Shown in pieces: positions 37,057-46,299 of a stretch of 64,000 nucleotides of DNA (position 1 is its first letter; every line of letters begins with the position of its first letter). The stretch spans positions 1-64,000 of the forward strand of contig NZ_JAHXBG010000007.1 of NCBI RefSeq assembly GCF_020103725.1, in the 5' to 3' direction. Below the pieces are notes generated by a model that was given only the letters and a program-made list of their open reading frames with translations, was not told where the DNA came from and did no database searches. Made by a program: the position numbers and the translations under genes. Origin of the DNA: Hyalangium gracile (GTDB lineage: Bacteria; Myxococcota; Myxococcia; Myxococcales; Myxococcaceae).

Positions 37057-39105
37057 ATGGACCTCTCGAAGCTCAACCCCCCTCAGCGCGATGCGGTGAC
37101 GACCCTCGAAGGCCCCCTGCTCGTGCTGGCGGGCGCCGGAAGTGGGAAGACGCGCGTCATCACGCACCGCATCGTCCACCTGCTCAACGAGCGGCCTCTC
37201 GGGGCCACCGCTCGCAACATCCTGGCCGTCACCTTCACCAACAAGGCCGCCACCGAGATGAAGGAGCGGCTCGTGAAGATGGCGGGCCCCCGCGCACAAA
37301 GTGTCCTGGTGTGCACCTTCCACGCCTTTGGTGCGGAGATGCTCCGGGAGGACATCCACCGGCTGGGCTGGCCCAAGAAGTTCGCCATCGCGGACATGGG
37401 GGACCAGCTGGCGCTCATCCGCCGGGCCATGCGCGATCATAAGGTGGACGATCGCGCCTTCGACGCGCGCAAGGTGCTGACGCTCATCTCCAAGGCGAAG
37501 AACTCGGGGCAGCCGCCGTCCCCGAAGCCGGAGGGGATGGGGGACGACTACGATCTCATCACCCACATGGTGTACCCGGGCTACCAGCTGGCGCTGAAGG
37601 CGCAGGGCTCGGTGGACTTCGACGATCTGCTGGTGCTGCCGGCGCGGCTGCTGCGCGAGCACGAGGACCTGAAGCAGAAGTACACGCGGCGCTTCCGCTA
37701 CCTGCTGGTGGACGAGTTCCAGGACACGAACCTGGCGCAGATGGATCTGCTGCGGCTGCTGGCGGGCGAGGCGAAGAACGTGTGCGCGGTGGGGGACGAC
37801 GACCAGGCCATCTACAGCTGGCGTGGCGCGGAGGTGAAGAACATCCTCCAGTTCGACAACTACTTCCCGGGCACGAAGGAGGTGCGGCTGGAGCAGAACT
37901 ACCGCTCCATGCAGGTGGTGCTGGACGCCGCCAACGCCGTCATCGCGAAGAACCCAGAGCGCAAGGCCAAGCGCATGTGGACGGACCGCGCGGGCGGCGA
38001 GCGCATCAAGGTGGTGAAGTGCCCCAATGAGGAGGAGGAGGCGCGCTACGTCGCGCGGGAGATCGAGAAGCACATCGCCCACGGCATCCCCGCGGACGAC
38101 ATTGCGGTCCTCTACCGCACCAACGGGCAGTCCCGGCCCATCGAGGAGTCGCTGCGCGAGAAGGGCATCGCCTACGAGGTGGTGGGCGGCAGCGAGTTCT
38201 TCGATCGGCGCGAGGTGAAGGACGTCATCGCCTACTTCAAGGTGATCGCCAACCCGAAGGACGAGGTGAGCCTGCTGCGCATCGTCAACGTGCCGGCGCG
38301 AGGCATCGGCGACGTGACGATGGAGCGGCTGAACGGGCACGCTCGCAACCAGGGCGTGTCGCTCTGGGAGGCGATGGAGCGCAGCGAGCAGTACGAGGAC
38401 CTCCCGGCGGGCGCGGGCGGCAAGGTGCGCGAGTTCCTCCGGATGATCGAGCGCTACCGGGGGCTGTTCGAGGGCGGCAACCTGGCGCACGTGACGCGCC
38501 AGCTGCTGGAGGAGATCGGCTTCAAGGAGGCGGCGCGCTCGATGGCGCTCTCGGCGACGTCGGCGGACAAGAAGCTGAAGTCCGTGGACCAGGTGCTCAA
38601 CTCGCTGGAGGCCTTCGAGAAGCGGGAGGGGCCCAAGGCCAGCCTGCTGACGTACCTGAACCGCCTGAGCCTGGACACGCGGCAGGAGGAGGAGGAAGTC
38701 CCCGGGGGCAACCGGCGCGTCACCTTGATGACGGTGCACGCCTCCAAGGGGCTGGAGTACCGGCTGGTCTTCTTCATCGGGATGGAGGAGGACCTGATGC
38801 CCCACAAGGGCATGCAGGGCGAGCCCCAGAACCTGGAGGAGGAGCGCCGGCTCTGCTACGTGGGCATCACCCGGGCCAAGGAGCTCCTCTATTTGACGCG
38901 AGCCGCCATCCGGGTGAAGCGGGGCAAGGACGTGCCCTGTACGCCGTCCCGCTTCCTGGAGGACCTGCCGGCCGAGGTGGTGGAGCAGATCGACCTGGAG
39001 GCCCCCCGGACGGGCGCCCCCACCGAGCAGGAGAAGAACTTCTTCGCCAACCTGAAGGAGCGCTTCAAGGCCAAGGGGGCAGGCGGGGGACCAGCCCCGA
39101 GATAG
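37057..39105 (+). CDS. Superfamily-1 Rep/UvrD/PcrA-type 3'-5' DNA helicase
   Basis: A 682-residue helicase. Motif Ia-type and Walker A are visible (LVLAGAGSGKTRVI). The DEFQDTN of Walker B, GDDDQAIYSWRGA (motif III), LEQNYRS (motif IV) and MTVHASKGLEYRLVF (motif V) follow in order, with VGITRAK as motif VI. The length is typical of Rep and PcrA. It should unwind DNA or displace bound proteins during replication and repair. Which of Rep, UvrD or PcrA it replaces cannot be decided from motifs alone, and the C-terminal tail (about 40 residues) is short. Confidence 0.93.
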   Translation: MDLSKLNPPQRDAVTTLEGPLLVLAGAGSGKTRVITHRIVHLLNERPLGATARNILAVTFTNKAATEMKERLVKMAGPRAQSVLVCTFHAFGAEMLREDIHRLGWPKKFAIADMGDQLALIRRAMRDHKVDDRAFDARKVLTLISKAKNSGQPPSPKPEGMGDDYDLITHMVYPGYQLALKAQGSVDFDDLLVLPARLLREHEDLKQKYTRRFRYLLVDEFQDTNLAQMDLLRLLAGEAKNVCAVGDDDQAIYSWRGAEVKNILQFDNYFPGTKEVRLEQNYRSMQVVLDAANAVIAKNPERKAKRMWTDRAGGERIKVVKCPNEEEEARYVAREIEKHIAHGIPADDIAVLYRTNGQSRPIEESLREKGIAYEVVGGSEFFDRREVKDVIAYFKVIANPKDEVSLLRIVNVPARGIGDVTMERLNGHARNQGVSLWEAMERSEQYEDLPAGAGGKVREFLRMIERYRGLFEGGNLAHVTRQLLEEIGFKEAARSMALSATSADKKLKSVDQVLNSLEAFEKREGPKASLLTYLNRLSLDTRQEEEEVPGGNRRVTLMTVHASKGLEYRLVFFIGMEEDLMPHKGMQGEPQNLEEERRLCYVGITRAKELLYLTRAAIRVKRGKDVPCTPSRFLEDLPAEVVEQIDLEAPRTGAPTEQEKNFFANLKERFKAKGAGGGPAPR

Positions 39106-39145
39106 GGCGAAAGTGGGGTTTGTTGCCTCGGAGTGCGGCCCGGCC

Positions 39146-39174
39146 TTGACTTGCCCCCTGGCTCCTCCTAAGAG
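39146..39174 (+). promoter_or_regulatory. Candidate rplM-rpsI promoter
   Basis: TTGACT at 39146-39151 and TAAGAG at 39169-39174 are separated by 17 bases, the ideal sigma-70 spacing. It lies between the helicase stop and rplM, about 115 bases before the rplM start, leaving a leader in which an L13 autoregulatory structure could form; I could not identify one by eye. Confidence 0.55.
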
Positions 39175-39288
39175 GGTCGGCCTTTCCGGGCCTCTCCCTG
39201 GAGTATTCAGGAAGGACCCGTGGTTGGTTCGACTATGTCAGGCGGCCTGCGCACGCGGCCGCCGCAGCAGAGTTTTGGAGTGCAAACA

Positions 39289-39735
39289 ATGTCGCAGAGG
39301 ACCTACAGCGCGAAAGCGTCTGACATCAAGCGCGAGTGGCACGTGGTGGACGTCTCGGACAAGGTGCTGGGCCGCGCCGCCAGCCAGATCGCCACCCTGC
39401 TCAAGGGCAAGCACAAGGCGATGTACACCCCGTCCATCGACACCGGGGACCACGTCATCGTCATCAACGCCGCCAAGGTGAAGGTGACGGGCACCAAGGA
39501 GAAGGACAAGCTCTACTACCGCCACCCGCGGGCGGGCTTCCCTGGCGCCCTGAAGATCACCAACCTCGAGAAGCTGCGCCAGCGGCACCCTGAGGACATC
39601 ATCATCAACGCCGTGCGCCGCATGCTCCCGCGCAACGCGCTGGGCCGGCAGATGATGACCAAGCTCAAGGTCTACGCGGGTGACACCCACCCCCACGCCG
39701 CGCAGAAGCCCGCCGCGCGCGCGGTCGAGGCGTAA
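39289..39735 (+). CDS. rplM: 50S ribosomal protein L13
   Basis: A 148-residue L13. WHVVDVSDKVLGRAASQIA opens the fold, GDHVIVINAAKVKVTG and YYRHPRAGFPGALK are conserved, and RRMLPRNALGRQMMTKLKVY is the family signature. L13 is an early 50S assembly protein. TTGGAG lies nine bases before the ATG. It is followed by rpsI 36 bases on, the usual bacterial pair. Confidence 0.98.
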   Translation: MSQRTYSAKASDIKREWHVVDVSDKVLGRAASQIATLLKGKHKAMYTPSIDTGDHVIVINAAKVKVTGTKEKDKLYYRHPRAGFPGALKITNLEKLRQRHPEDIIINAVRRMLPRNALGRQMMTKLKVYAGDTHPHAAQKPAARAVEA

Positions 39736-39771
39736 CCTTCTCCCAACCTTTGATGACGAGAGCAGAACCCC

Positions 39772-40173
39772 ATGCCTATCAACCCTGAGAATGGTTTCTA
39801 CGCCACTGGCCGCCGCAAGGAGGCCACCGCTCGCGTGTGGCTGAAGGCCGGCACCGGCGTCGTGTCGATCAACGGCCGCGACATCAACAACTACTTCGGC
39901 CGTGAGACCTCGAAGATGGTGCTGTTCCAGCCCCTCGAGGTCCTCGAGCAGAAGGGCAAGATCGACCTGACGGTGAACGTCAAGGGCGGCGGCCTGTCCG
40001 GCCAGGCGGGCGCCATCCGCCACGGCATTGCCCGCGCGCTGTGCGCCTTCAACCCGGAGTTCCGTCCGGTGCTGAAGAAGGCCGGCTTCCTCACCCGTGA
40101 CGCCCGCGCCGTCGAGCGCAAGAAGTACGGCCAGCCGGGTGCGCGTCGCCGGTTCCAGTTCTCCAAGCGCTAG
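39772..40173 (+). CDS. rpsI: 30S ribosomal protein S9
   Basis: A 133-residue S9. [17 protein letters not shown] at the start and [17 protein letters not shown] at the end are hallmark segments; the last residues reach the P-site tRNA in the ribosome. It is cotranscribed with rplM and ends at a strong terminator. Confidence 0.98.
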   Translation: MPINPENGFYATGRRKEATARVWLKAGTGVVSINGRDINNYFGRETSKMVLFQPLEVLEQKGKIDLTVNVKGGGLSGQAGAIRHGIARALCAFNPEFRPVLKKAGFLTRDARAVERKKYGQPGARRRFQFSKR

Positions 40174-40202
40174 TCTGCTTGCTCCTCATGGGAGCACTTC
40201 AG

Positions 40203-40234
40203 CGGCGGAGGTTCCCCCTGGGGAGCCTCCGCCG
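40203..40234 (+). terminator. Terminator after rpsI
   Basis: Perfect arms CGGCGGAGG and CCTCCGCCG, with a further CCCC-GGGG inner pairing, followed by TTGTGCTTTT. It closes the rplM-rpsI operon and separates it from pilT. Confidence 0.85.
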
Positions 40235-40307
40235 TTGTGCTTTTGGACTTTGGAAAGAGGGGTCTATTCGCCCGGCCCGGAGGCGGTGCTAGCATTCCGT
40301 CCCGACC

Positions 40308-41660
40308 ATGGAACTCAACGAGATTCTCCAGATCGCTCTTCGAGGCGGCGCCTCGGACATCCATCTCAAGGCCGGACTGCCGCCCATGTTCCGCGTGGAC
40401 GGCTCCCTCGTGCCCCTCAAGGACGGCAAGCGGCTGCCGCCAGAGGAAGTGGCGCGGATGGCGTTCGGCATCATGAACGAGTTCCAGAAGGAGAAGTTCA
40501 AGGCGAGCAACGAAGTGGACCTCGCCTACGGAGTTCCCGGCCTGGGCCGCTTCCGCGTGAACATCTTCCAGCAGCGCGGCACCATCGGCGCGGTGCTCCG
40601 CGTCATCCCCTTCAAGGTGATGACGATCAAGGATCTGCTCCTGCCGCCCATCCTCGAGAAGATCGTCGGCGAGGAGCGCGGACTGATCCTCGTCACGGGG
40701 ACGACGGGCTCCGGTAAGTCGACGACGCTCGCGGCGATGATCGATCACATCAACGCCAACGAGACCAACCACATCATGACGGTCGAGGACCCGATCGAGT
40801 TCCTCATCCGTGACAAGCGCTCCATCATCAACCAGCGCGAGGTGGGCGTGGACACGCTCTCCTTCTCGCAAGCCCTCAAGAGCGCGCTGCGCCAGGACCC
40901 GGACGTCATCCTGGTGGGCGAGATGCGTGACTACGAGACCATCGAGACGGCGCTCCACGCGGCGGAGACGGGCCACCTGGTGATGTCGACGCTGCACACG
41001 CTGGACGCCACGGAGACGATCAACCGCATCGTGTCCGCCTTCCCTCCGCACCAGCAGAAGCAGGTGCGTCTGCAGCTGGCGGCGGTGCTCAAGGCGGTGG
41101 TCAGCCAGCGCCTCATCCCGCGCGCGGACGGCAAGGGCCGTGTGGCCGCGGTGGAAGTGCTGCGCGTCACCGCGCGTGTGCGCGAGCTCATCGAGGACAA
41201 GGACCGCACGAAGGAGATCCACGACGCCATCTCGCAGGGCTTCGACACCTACGGGATGCAGACGTTCGATCAGTCGCTGATGGGCCTGGTGCGCAACGGC
41301 CTCGTCTCGTACGAGGAGGCGCACCGTCAGGCGACGAACCCGGACGACTTCGCGCTGCGCTTCTCTGGCGTCAGCGGCACGGCCGACTCCAAGTGGGACA
41401 ACTTCGACGGCAAGTCCGGCGAGCAGCGTCCGGTGCCGGGCTCCGCGCAGTTCGCGCAGAAGGGGCAGCCTGGGGCCGGGGCTCCGCCTGCGCCTGCCGC
41501 GGGGGCTCGTCCGGGCGCGGCGACGCCGGCTCCGGGCGCCCGTCCTCCGCCTCCGCCCGCCGCCGCGGCTGGGCGTCCCGCCGCTCCCGGTGCGCGTCCT
41601 CCGCCTCCGCCCGCCGCCGCGCAGGGTGGCGACGACGACTTCAGCATCGAGCGGTTCTGA
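40308..41660 (+). CDS. pilT: Type IV pilus retraction ATPase
   Basis: A 450-residue secretion ATPase of the PilT group, which drives type IV pilus retraction and so twitching or S-motility. ASDIHLKAGLPPMFRVDG opens the N-terminal domain. Walker A is GTTGSGKSTT, the Asp box and Walker B follow (ALRQDPDVILVGEMRD), and the His box lies in TLHTLDATETINRI. VRELIEDKDRTKEIHDAI corresponds to the retraction-specific helix. The core ends near residue 370; the last 80 residues are a Gly/Ala/Pro linker with two GARPPPPPA repeats and an acidic tip (DDDFSIERF). That tail is absent from the PilT of most species. Confidence 0.95.
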   Translation: MELNEILQIALRGGASDIHLKAGLPPMFRVDGSLVPLKDGKRLPPEEVARMAFGIMNEFQKEKFKASNEVDLAYGVPGLGRFRVNIFQQRGTIGAVLRVIPFKVMTIKDLLLPPILEKIVGEERGLILVTGTTGSGKSTTLAAMIDHINANETNHIMTVEDPIEFLIRDKRSIINQREVGVDTLSFSQALKSALRQDPDVILVGEMRDYETIETALHAAETGHLVMSTLHTLDATETINRIVSAFPPHQQKQVRLQLAAVLKAVVSQRLIPRADGKGRVAAVEVLRVTARVRELIEDKDRTKEIHDAISQGFDTYGMQTFDQSLMGLVRNGLVSYEEAHRQATNPDDFALRFSGVSGTADSKWDNFDGKSGEQRPVPGSAQFAQKGQPGAGAPPAPAAGARPGAATPAPGARPPPPPAAAAGRPAAPGARPPPPPAAAQGGDDDFSIERF

Positions 41661-41675
41661 TCCCGGAAGGGATGG

Positions 41676-41711
41676 CCCTCTCCCTCCCCTGCTCGGAGGG
41701 GGAGGGGAGTG
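41676..41711. terminator. Terminator hairpin between convergent genes
   Basis: A CCCTCTCCCTCCCC arm pairs with GGGGGAGGGGAG across a short loop, with one bulge. It lies between pilT (plus) and the next gene (minus), so it can serve both. No T-run follows. Confidence 0.5.
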
Positions 41712-41750
41712 GTTCCCAGGTCTCCCTCCGGCGCGGCACCGCGTTCCGGC

Positions 41751-42488
41751 TCAGGCGTCCTCGTCGCCGAGCTGGGCCCGGAGGCGGGACAGGCGCATGG
41801 GCCCGATGAGGCCCTGCTGGGAGAGGAGCTGCAGCAGCTCCACCGTGGCGCGCAGCCGGGCCTCCTGCTGCTCCTCGTCCTGGCCGGCGATCTCCGCCTC
41901 CACGAGCTGATCCATGTGCTCGGGGTTGATGGGCGCGGGGCCCTCGGACCAGGCGATGTCGAAGAGGCTCTTGGCGATGTGGGCTCGCGCCGTGCGCTCC
42001 GTGTCCGTGGCGCCCTTCTGCGAGAAGCGCATCATCATGGCGTCCACGCCCTCGCGGGTGAGGGCGGCGAGCGCCGGCACCTCCGTGAGCGCCTCCTCCA
42101 CGAAGGAGGCATCGAAGGTGTCCACCTCCTCCTCGTAGCCGAAGGCCTCCTCCAGGAGGATGGAGGCGATGAAGGCTTCCGTCTCCTCCTCGCTGGCGCC
42201 CTCGGAGATGAGCGCCTCGCGGGCCTTGGCGGTGGCGGAGGCGAGCTTGGAATCCTGCGCGATGGAGCGCGCCGCGGTGTGCGTGGCCAGCAGCACGAGC
42301 GAGGCCTGGGCGTCCGAGGCGAGCTTGCGGCCGGCGACGCCGAGCACCTCACCCCGCTGCTGGGGGTGGGCGGCGGCGGCGGCGACGAAGAGCTGCTCCT
42401 CGGCGTCCAGCGGCTCTCCGGCCTTTTCCTTGCGGAGTGTCTCCCGGGCGGCCTCGAGGCTGAGGAAGCGAGCAATGAGAGGGTGCAT
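41751..42488 (-). CDS. Acidic helical protein of unknown function
   Basis: A 245-residue, mostly helical and acidic protein without signal peptide or transmembrane segment. It starts at MHPLIARFLSLEAARETLRK and ends in LRAQLGDEDA. Long Glu/Ala-rich helices such as EEQLFVAAAAAHPQ suggest a helical-repeat fold. The start is chosen because the protein begins sensibly there; an ATG 42 bases upstream would overlap the recX region. I recognise no family. It converges with pilT and is divergent from recX, whose start lies 34 bases away. Confidence 0.75.
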   Translation of the reverse strand: MHPLIARFLSLEAARETLRKEKAGEPLDAEEQLFVAAAAAHPQQRGEVLGVAGRKLASDAQASLVLLATHTAARSIAQDSKLASATAKAREALISEGASEEETEAFIASILLEEAFGYEEEVDTFDASFVEEALTEVPALAALTREGVDAMMMRFSQKGATDTERTARAHIAKSLFDIAWSEGPAPINPEHMDQLVEAEIAGQDEEQQEARLRATVELLQLLSQQGLIGPMRLSRLRAQLGDEDA

Positions 42489-42522
42489 GCCGCGCCTGTT
42501 ACCACATGCTAGAGAGCAAGCG

Positions 42523-43029
42523 ATGGACACGGAGCAGGATGGCCCCGAGGCCGTGCAGCGAGCGACAGAAGCGTGCCTGCGGCTGTTGGCCGTGCGCGCT
42601 CGGAGCCGGCACGAGCTGCGGCTCTACCTGACGCGCAAGAAGTTCTCCATCCCGGTGCAGGACCAGGTGCTGGAGAAGCTTCAGGGCTTCGGCTACGTGG
42701 ACGACGCGCGCTTCGCCCGGGAGCGGGCAGCCTCGCTGCTGCAGAAGGGGCGGCTGGGGCCCCAGGCGGTGCTCCATCGGCTGGAGGCCCACGGACTGGG
42801 GGCCGAGGAGGCGCGCGAGGCGCTGGCCGCCGCTACCGGCGCCGTGGACTTCGACTCGCTGGCCGCCGCCCGGCAGGTGCTGGAGCGCCGGGGGATGCTC
42901 GGGCGCCGGCTCGATGCCAAGGAGCACGCGAGGGCCGGACGCCTCCTCCTCAGCCGGGGTTTCTCCGAGGAAGTCGTCCAGCGGCTGCTCGGTGAACCAT
43001 CGCTGGATCCGCCGGGGCTGGACGATTAG
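42523..43029 (+). CDS. recX: RecX-family RecA regulator
   Basis: A 168-residue all-helical protein with three-helix repeats. CLRLLAVRARSRHELRLYLT is repeat 1, GFGYVDDARFARERAASLLQ is the strongest RecX signature, and RLLLSRGFSEEVVQRLLG closes repeat 3. RecX binds inside the RecA filament groove and usually inhibits strand exchange. The recA gene is not adjacent. The bamD gene begins 15 bases later. Confidence 0.88.
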   Translation: MDTEQDGPEAVQRATEACLRLLAVRARSRHELRLYLTRKKFSIPVQDQVLEKLQGFGYVDDARFARERAASLLQKGRLGPQAVLHRLEAHGLGAEEAREALAAATGAVDFDSLAAARQVLERRGMLGRRLDAKEHARAGRLLLSRGFSEEVVQRLLGEPSLDPPGLDD

Positions 43030-43044
43030 CTTGCGCGGGTGCCC

Positions 43045-43818
43045 ATGCGTCTCGCCGTCTCCTGCCTGACTGCCCTCCTGCTGCTCTCCACCGGCTGTGC
43101 CTCGCTCGAGCGCAACGCCGGCGACCCGGACTACGCCTCCAAGGCCGAGGAGAACCTCGCCCTCGGGAACGAGGCGCTCGAGAACCGGGACTTCTACAAG
43201 GCCGAGAAGTACTTCGAGTTCGTGAAGACGAAGTTCCCCTACCTGGAGGCCTCCAAGGAGGCGGAGCTGAAGCTGGGGGACGTGGCCTTCGAGCAGGACC
43301 AGTTCCCCGAGGCACGCGAGCTGTACCTGTCCTTCATCAAGCTCCACCCCACGCACCCCCGGGTGGACTACGCGGCGTACCGGGCGGCCCTCACCCACGT
43401 GAAGGACATGCCCTCGGACTTCTTCCTGCTGCCGCCGTCGGAGGAGAAGGACCAGACGGAGGTGCAGTCCGCGCTCCGGGCGATGACGGACTTCCTGCGC
43501 CAGTACCCGGATTCGCAGTACGCGGCGGAGGCGAAGGTCCAGGAGGCCGAGGCCAGGCGCCGGCTGGCCGAGCACGAGCTGTACGTGGCCGCCTTCTACC
43601 GCAAGCGCCAGCGCTGGAACGCCGTGGCCCAGCGGCTGGAGGCCATGCTGAGCCGCTACCCGGGGACGCAGTACGAGGAGGAGGCGCTCTTCTCCCTCCA
43701 TGATGCGTACCTGCGGCTCAAGCAGCCGGAGCGGGCCCAGGAGACGCTGCGCAAGGTAATCCAGCGGCTGCCGAACACGCCCGCCGCGCAGCGGGCCCAG
43801 CGCATGCTCGGGTCGTGA
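43045..43818 (+). CDS. bamD: Outer-membrane assembly lipoprotein BamD-like
   Basis: A lipoprotein of 257 residues (lipobox LLLSTGC). Five TPR-like helix pairs follow (LALGNEALENRDFYKAEKYF, then AELKLGDVAFEQDQFPEARE). It matches BamD: an outer-membrane-anchored TPR protein that works with BamA to fold outer-membrane proteins. GTG at 43039 is an alternative start two codons earlier. Its stop overlaps the next start by GTGA. Confidence 0.88.
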   Translation: MRLAVSCLTALLLLSTGCASLERNAGDPDYASKAEENLALGNEALENRDFYKAEKYFEFVKTKFPYLEASKEAELKLGDVAFEQDQFPEARELYLSFIKLHPTHPRVDYAAYRAALTHVKDMPSDFFLLPPSEEKDQTEVQSALRAMTDFLRQYPDSQYAAEAKVQEAEARRRLAEHELYVAAFYRKRQRWNAVAQRLEAMLSRYPGTQYEEEALFSLHDAYLRLKQPERAQETLRKVIQRLPNTPAAQRAQRMLGS

Positions 43819-44549
43819 GATCCAGCGAGGACTGGAGCCGGCTGGGCGGCATCCTGATTGCCGCGACGGCCGCCATCACGGTGGCGGTGCTGGCGCCTCG
43901 TACGCTCGGGCTGGCCGCCGGGCCCGAGCCCGAGATCATCACCGAGCTCAAGAGCCTGGAGCGGGAGGGGCTCGAGCTCACCCTGCCGGGGCTGCCCGCC
44001 CCGCTCACCTCGCGCCAGGCCTACTTCGACCGCATCACCGTGCGGGTGGAGCCTGGAGGCCAGCGGGCGGAGGCGCTGGCCACCCTGGACTTCACGGGCT
44101 CCGTGGGCGACACCGAGGTCAGCTCGCTGGGCGTGGAGCAGGTCCCCTTCGTCCTCCAGAGCGGCAGCTGGAGCCCGGCGGGGGCGGTGGCGCCCCGGCT
44201 GGCGGCGGTGGTGGTGGCGCTGGAGGCCCGCCGGCGGGCCTTGGACGCCGGGGATGCGGAGGCGCTGGCCCGGCTCACGGCTCCGTCGGACGGGGATGCC
44301 GGGGGTGGAGGGGATGGCGGGTCGGTGAGGGTGGGAGAACCAGACCTGGAGACGGTGCTGGCCCTCAAGCGCAGGCGCTACAGGGCTGATGCATGGTTCA
44401 TCCGGCTCGAGCGGGACGAGGCGCTCGTGACCGAGCACTGGCATCTGGAGGGAGATCTCCCCTCCCGACCGGTGAACCAGCAGGGGGAGGGCAGACTGAT
44501 CCTCGTGAGGCGCGGTGAGGAATTCTTGTTTTCGTCGGCGCTCAGGTAG
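43815..44549 (+). CDS. Membrane-anchored protein of unknown function
   Basis: A 244-residue protein from a GTG overlapping the bamD stop by four bases, so coupled to it. One hydrophobic segment near residues 11-30 (GGILIAATAAITVAVLA) anchors an otherwise exported part. A middle beta-rich region (ITVRVEPGGQRAEALATLDF) and a long Ala-rich helix (LEARRRALDAGDAEALARL) are followed by a Gly/Asp linker. No domain is recognised. It may assist envelope biogenesis with BamD. Confidence 0.75.
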   Translation: MRSSEDWSRLGGILIAATAAITVAVLAPRTLGLAAGPEPEIITELKSLEREGLELTLPGLPAPLTSRQAYFDRITVRVEPGGQRAEALATLDFTGSVGDTEVSSLGVEQVPFVLQSGSWSPAGAVAPRLAAVVVALEARRRALDAGDAEALARLTAPSDGDAGGGGDGGSVRVGEPDLETVLALKRRRYRADAWFIRLERDEALVTEHWHLEGDLPSRPVNQQGEGRLILVRRGEEFLFSSALR

Positions 44550-44587
44550 GCTAACCGTCTTATCGCCAGCCTTGGCGAGGTAGGGAC

Positions 44588-45316
44588 ATGGACGAGGCCC
44601 TCAAGCAGCTTCTCACCCTCGGGCGGGGGTACTTCGAAAAGAAGCAATACGCGCAGGCCGAGCAGCACCTGTCGCAGGTCGTCGAACAGAATCAATCGTT
44701 CGCCGACGTCTACAACATGCTCGGCATCATCTACCACGACCAGGGCCAGTTCGCCCGGGCGCAGCGGGCGTTCGAGTCGGCGCTCCGCATCAACCCGGCC
44801 TATACGGAGGCCGCGCTCAACCTGGCCGTCATCTACAACGACATGGGCAAGTACGCCGAGGCGAAGGAGGTCTACCAGAACGCCCTCGCCCGGCAGAAGA
44901 ACACCCCCGGGGAGATGGACCCCTTCGTCAAGGGGAAGATCGCCAACATGTACGCGGACATCGGCAACGTGTTCGCCTCCAACGGCGCCTGGGAGCCGGC
45001 CATCGGCGAGTACCAGCGGGCGCTGGGGCTGTGCCCCCAGTTCGTGGACATCCGCATCAAGCTGGGGGATGCGCTGAGGGATGCCGGGCGGCATGCGGAG
45101 GCCCTCCAGCAGTTCGAGCAGGCCATCTCGCAGAACCCGGGCTTCATGCCGGGTCGCATCCACTACGGAATCGCGCTTTACTCGGCGGGTCAGCGGGCGG
45201 AGGCTGTGAAGGTGTGGGAGGACGTCCTTACGCGCGATCCGGACAACAAGAGCGCGCGGATGTACCTCAATCTGGTGAAGGAGTCGGCGGCGGGTAAGGC
45301 GGAGCAGGCGAGCTGA
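44588..45316 (+). CDS. TPR protein
   Basis: A 242-residue protein of tetratricopeptide repeats without signal peptide. At least five repeats are visible: QLLTLGRGYFEKKQYAQAEQ, DVYNMLGIIYHDQGQFARAQ, AALNLAVIYNDMGKYAEAKE, DIGNVFASNGAWEPAIGEYQ and KLGDALRDAGRHAEALQQFE. It should be a cytoplasmic protein-binding scaffold. GAGGTAGGG lies close before the ATG. It is followed 37 bases on by the FHA gene, in the same direction. Myxobacteria often pair such TPR proteins with FHA or kinase modules. Confidence 0.88.
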   Translation: MDEALKQLLTLGRGYFEKKQYAQAEQHLSQVVEQNQSFADVYNMLGIIYHDQGQFARAQRAFESALRINPAYTEAALNLAVIYNDMGKYAEAKEVYQNALARQKNTPGEMDPFVKGKIANMYADIGNVFASNGAWEPAIGEYQRALGLCPQFVDIRIKLGDALRDAGRHAEALQQFEQAISQNPGFMPGRIHYGIALYSAGQRAEAVKVWEDVLTRDPDNKSARMYLNLVKESAAGKAEQAS

Positions 45317-45353
45317 TATTCATGGAAACCCTCTTCATCGAGGTCTCGGTACC

Positions 45354-46295
45354 GTGAGCACTCCGAGCGGGTCGAAGAACTACGCCCTGAAGTTCATCTC
45401 TGGGAAGTACCAGGGCGGCGAGTTCCCCCTGAAGGCGGACAAGCAGATCGTCATCGGCCGGTCGAGCGAGCTCGACATGGTGCTCGTCGAGGACATGGTC
45501 TCGCGCAAGCACGCGAAGATCATGATCAGCGCCGGGAACATCACCATCGAGGATCTCGGCTCGACCAACGGCACCTTCGTCAACGGCGAGAAGGTGAAGC
45601 AGGCGCGGCTGAAGGAGGGGGACCGAATTCTCATCGGCACCTCCATCCTCAAGCTCATCCAGCAGGGCGCGGACTCGGCCAACGTGGACGAGAACGTCGT
45701 CAAGCAGAAGCTGGAAGAGGCGGCGGCGGCGCAGGCGGCGCGCTCCACGAAGACTTCCTCCATGACGGGGAAGATCGAGGAGATCCCGCTGCCGGACCTG
45801 CTGCAGCTGTTCCACACCTCCAAGAAGAACGGCGTGCTGGTCATCACCAGCGACCGGGAGGGGAAGATCTACCTGCGCCAGGGCCGCGTGTACTACGCGG
45901 TGATCGACGAGAACCACAACCTGGGTCCGCAGAAGAGCTTCAACCGCATCATCACCTGGGAGACGGGCGACTTCGAGCTGCGCCCGGCGGACAACCAGGA
46001 GTTCATGGTGGAGCTGGACTCGTCCACCGAGGCGCTCCTGATGGACGCGCTGCGCCAGCTGGACGAGTTCAAGCGCATCCAGGGCAACCTGCCGGACATG
46101 GCCGCTCCCATGCGGCTCTCCCAGCCGATGACGGCGCCGCTCAAGGAGCTGACGCCGGAGCTGCTGGACGTGCTGCAGCTGGTGCACAACTACGGCAGCC
46201 TCGGCGGGGTGCTGGACCACGCGGACCAGGACGACGTGCTGACGGCGGAGGCCGTCGTCCAGCTGCTCAAGCGCGAGTACATTCAGCCGGGGTGA
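45354..46295 (+). CDS. FHA domain plus DUF4388 (PATAN-like) protein
   Basis: A 313-residue protein. The FHA domain (about residues 10-105) has VIGRSSELD, SRKHAKI and STNGTFVNG, the phospho-Thr-binding loops. A coiled linker leads to a DUF4388 domain at about 135-235: SSMTGKIEEIPLPDLLQLFH, then GVLVITSDREGKIYLRQGRV. This module is common in myxobacterial signalling and motility proteins. It ends with a short helical region. It starts with GTG after GAGGTCTCGG. It probably reads Ser/Thr kinase signals. The selD start follows four bases after its stop. Confidence 0.9.
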   Translation: MSTPSGSKNYALKFISGKYQGGEFPLKADKQIVIGRSSELDMVLVEDMVSRKHAKIMISAGNITIEDLGSTNGTFVNGEKVKQARLKEGDRILIGTSILKLIQQGADSANVDENVVKQKLEEAAAAQAARSTKTSSMTGKIEEIPLPDLLQLFHTSKKNGVLVITSDREGKIYLRQGRVYYAVIDENHNLGPQKSFNRIITWETGDFELRPADNQEFMVELDSSTEALLMDALRQLDEFKRIQGNLPDMAAPMRLSQPMTAPLKELTPELLDVLQLVHNYGSLGGVLDHADQDDVLTAEAVVQLLKREYIQPG

Positions 46296-46299
46296 TGCC

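Noticed and set aside
39175-39288. An L13 leader regulatory RNA before rplM
   Set aside because: The leader is long enough but I could not draw a structure matching a known L13 leader class by eye; a covariance search would be needed.
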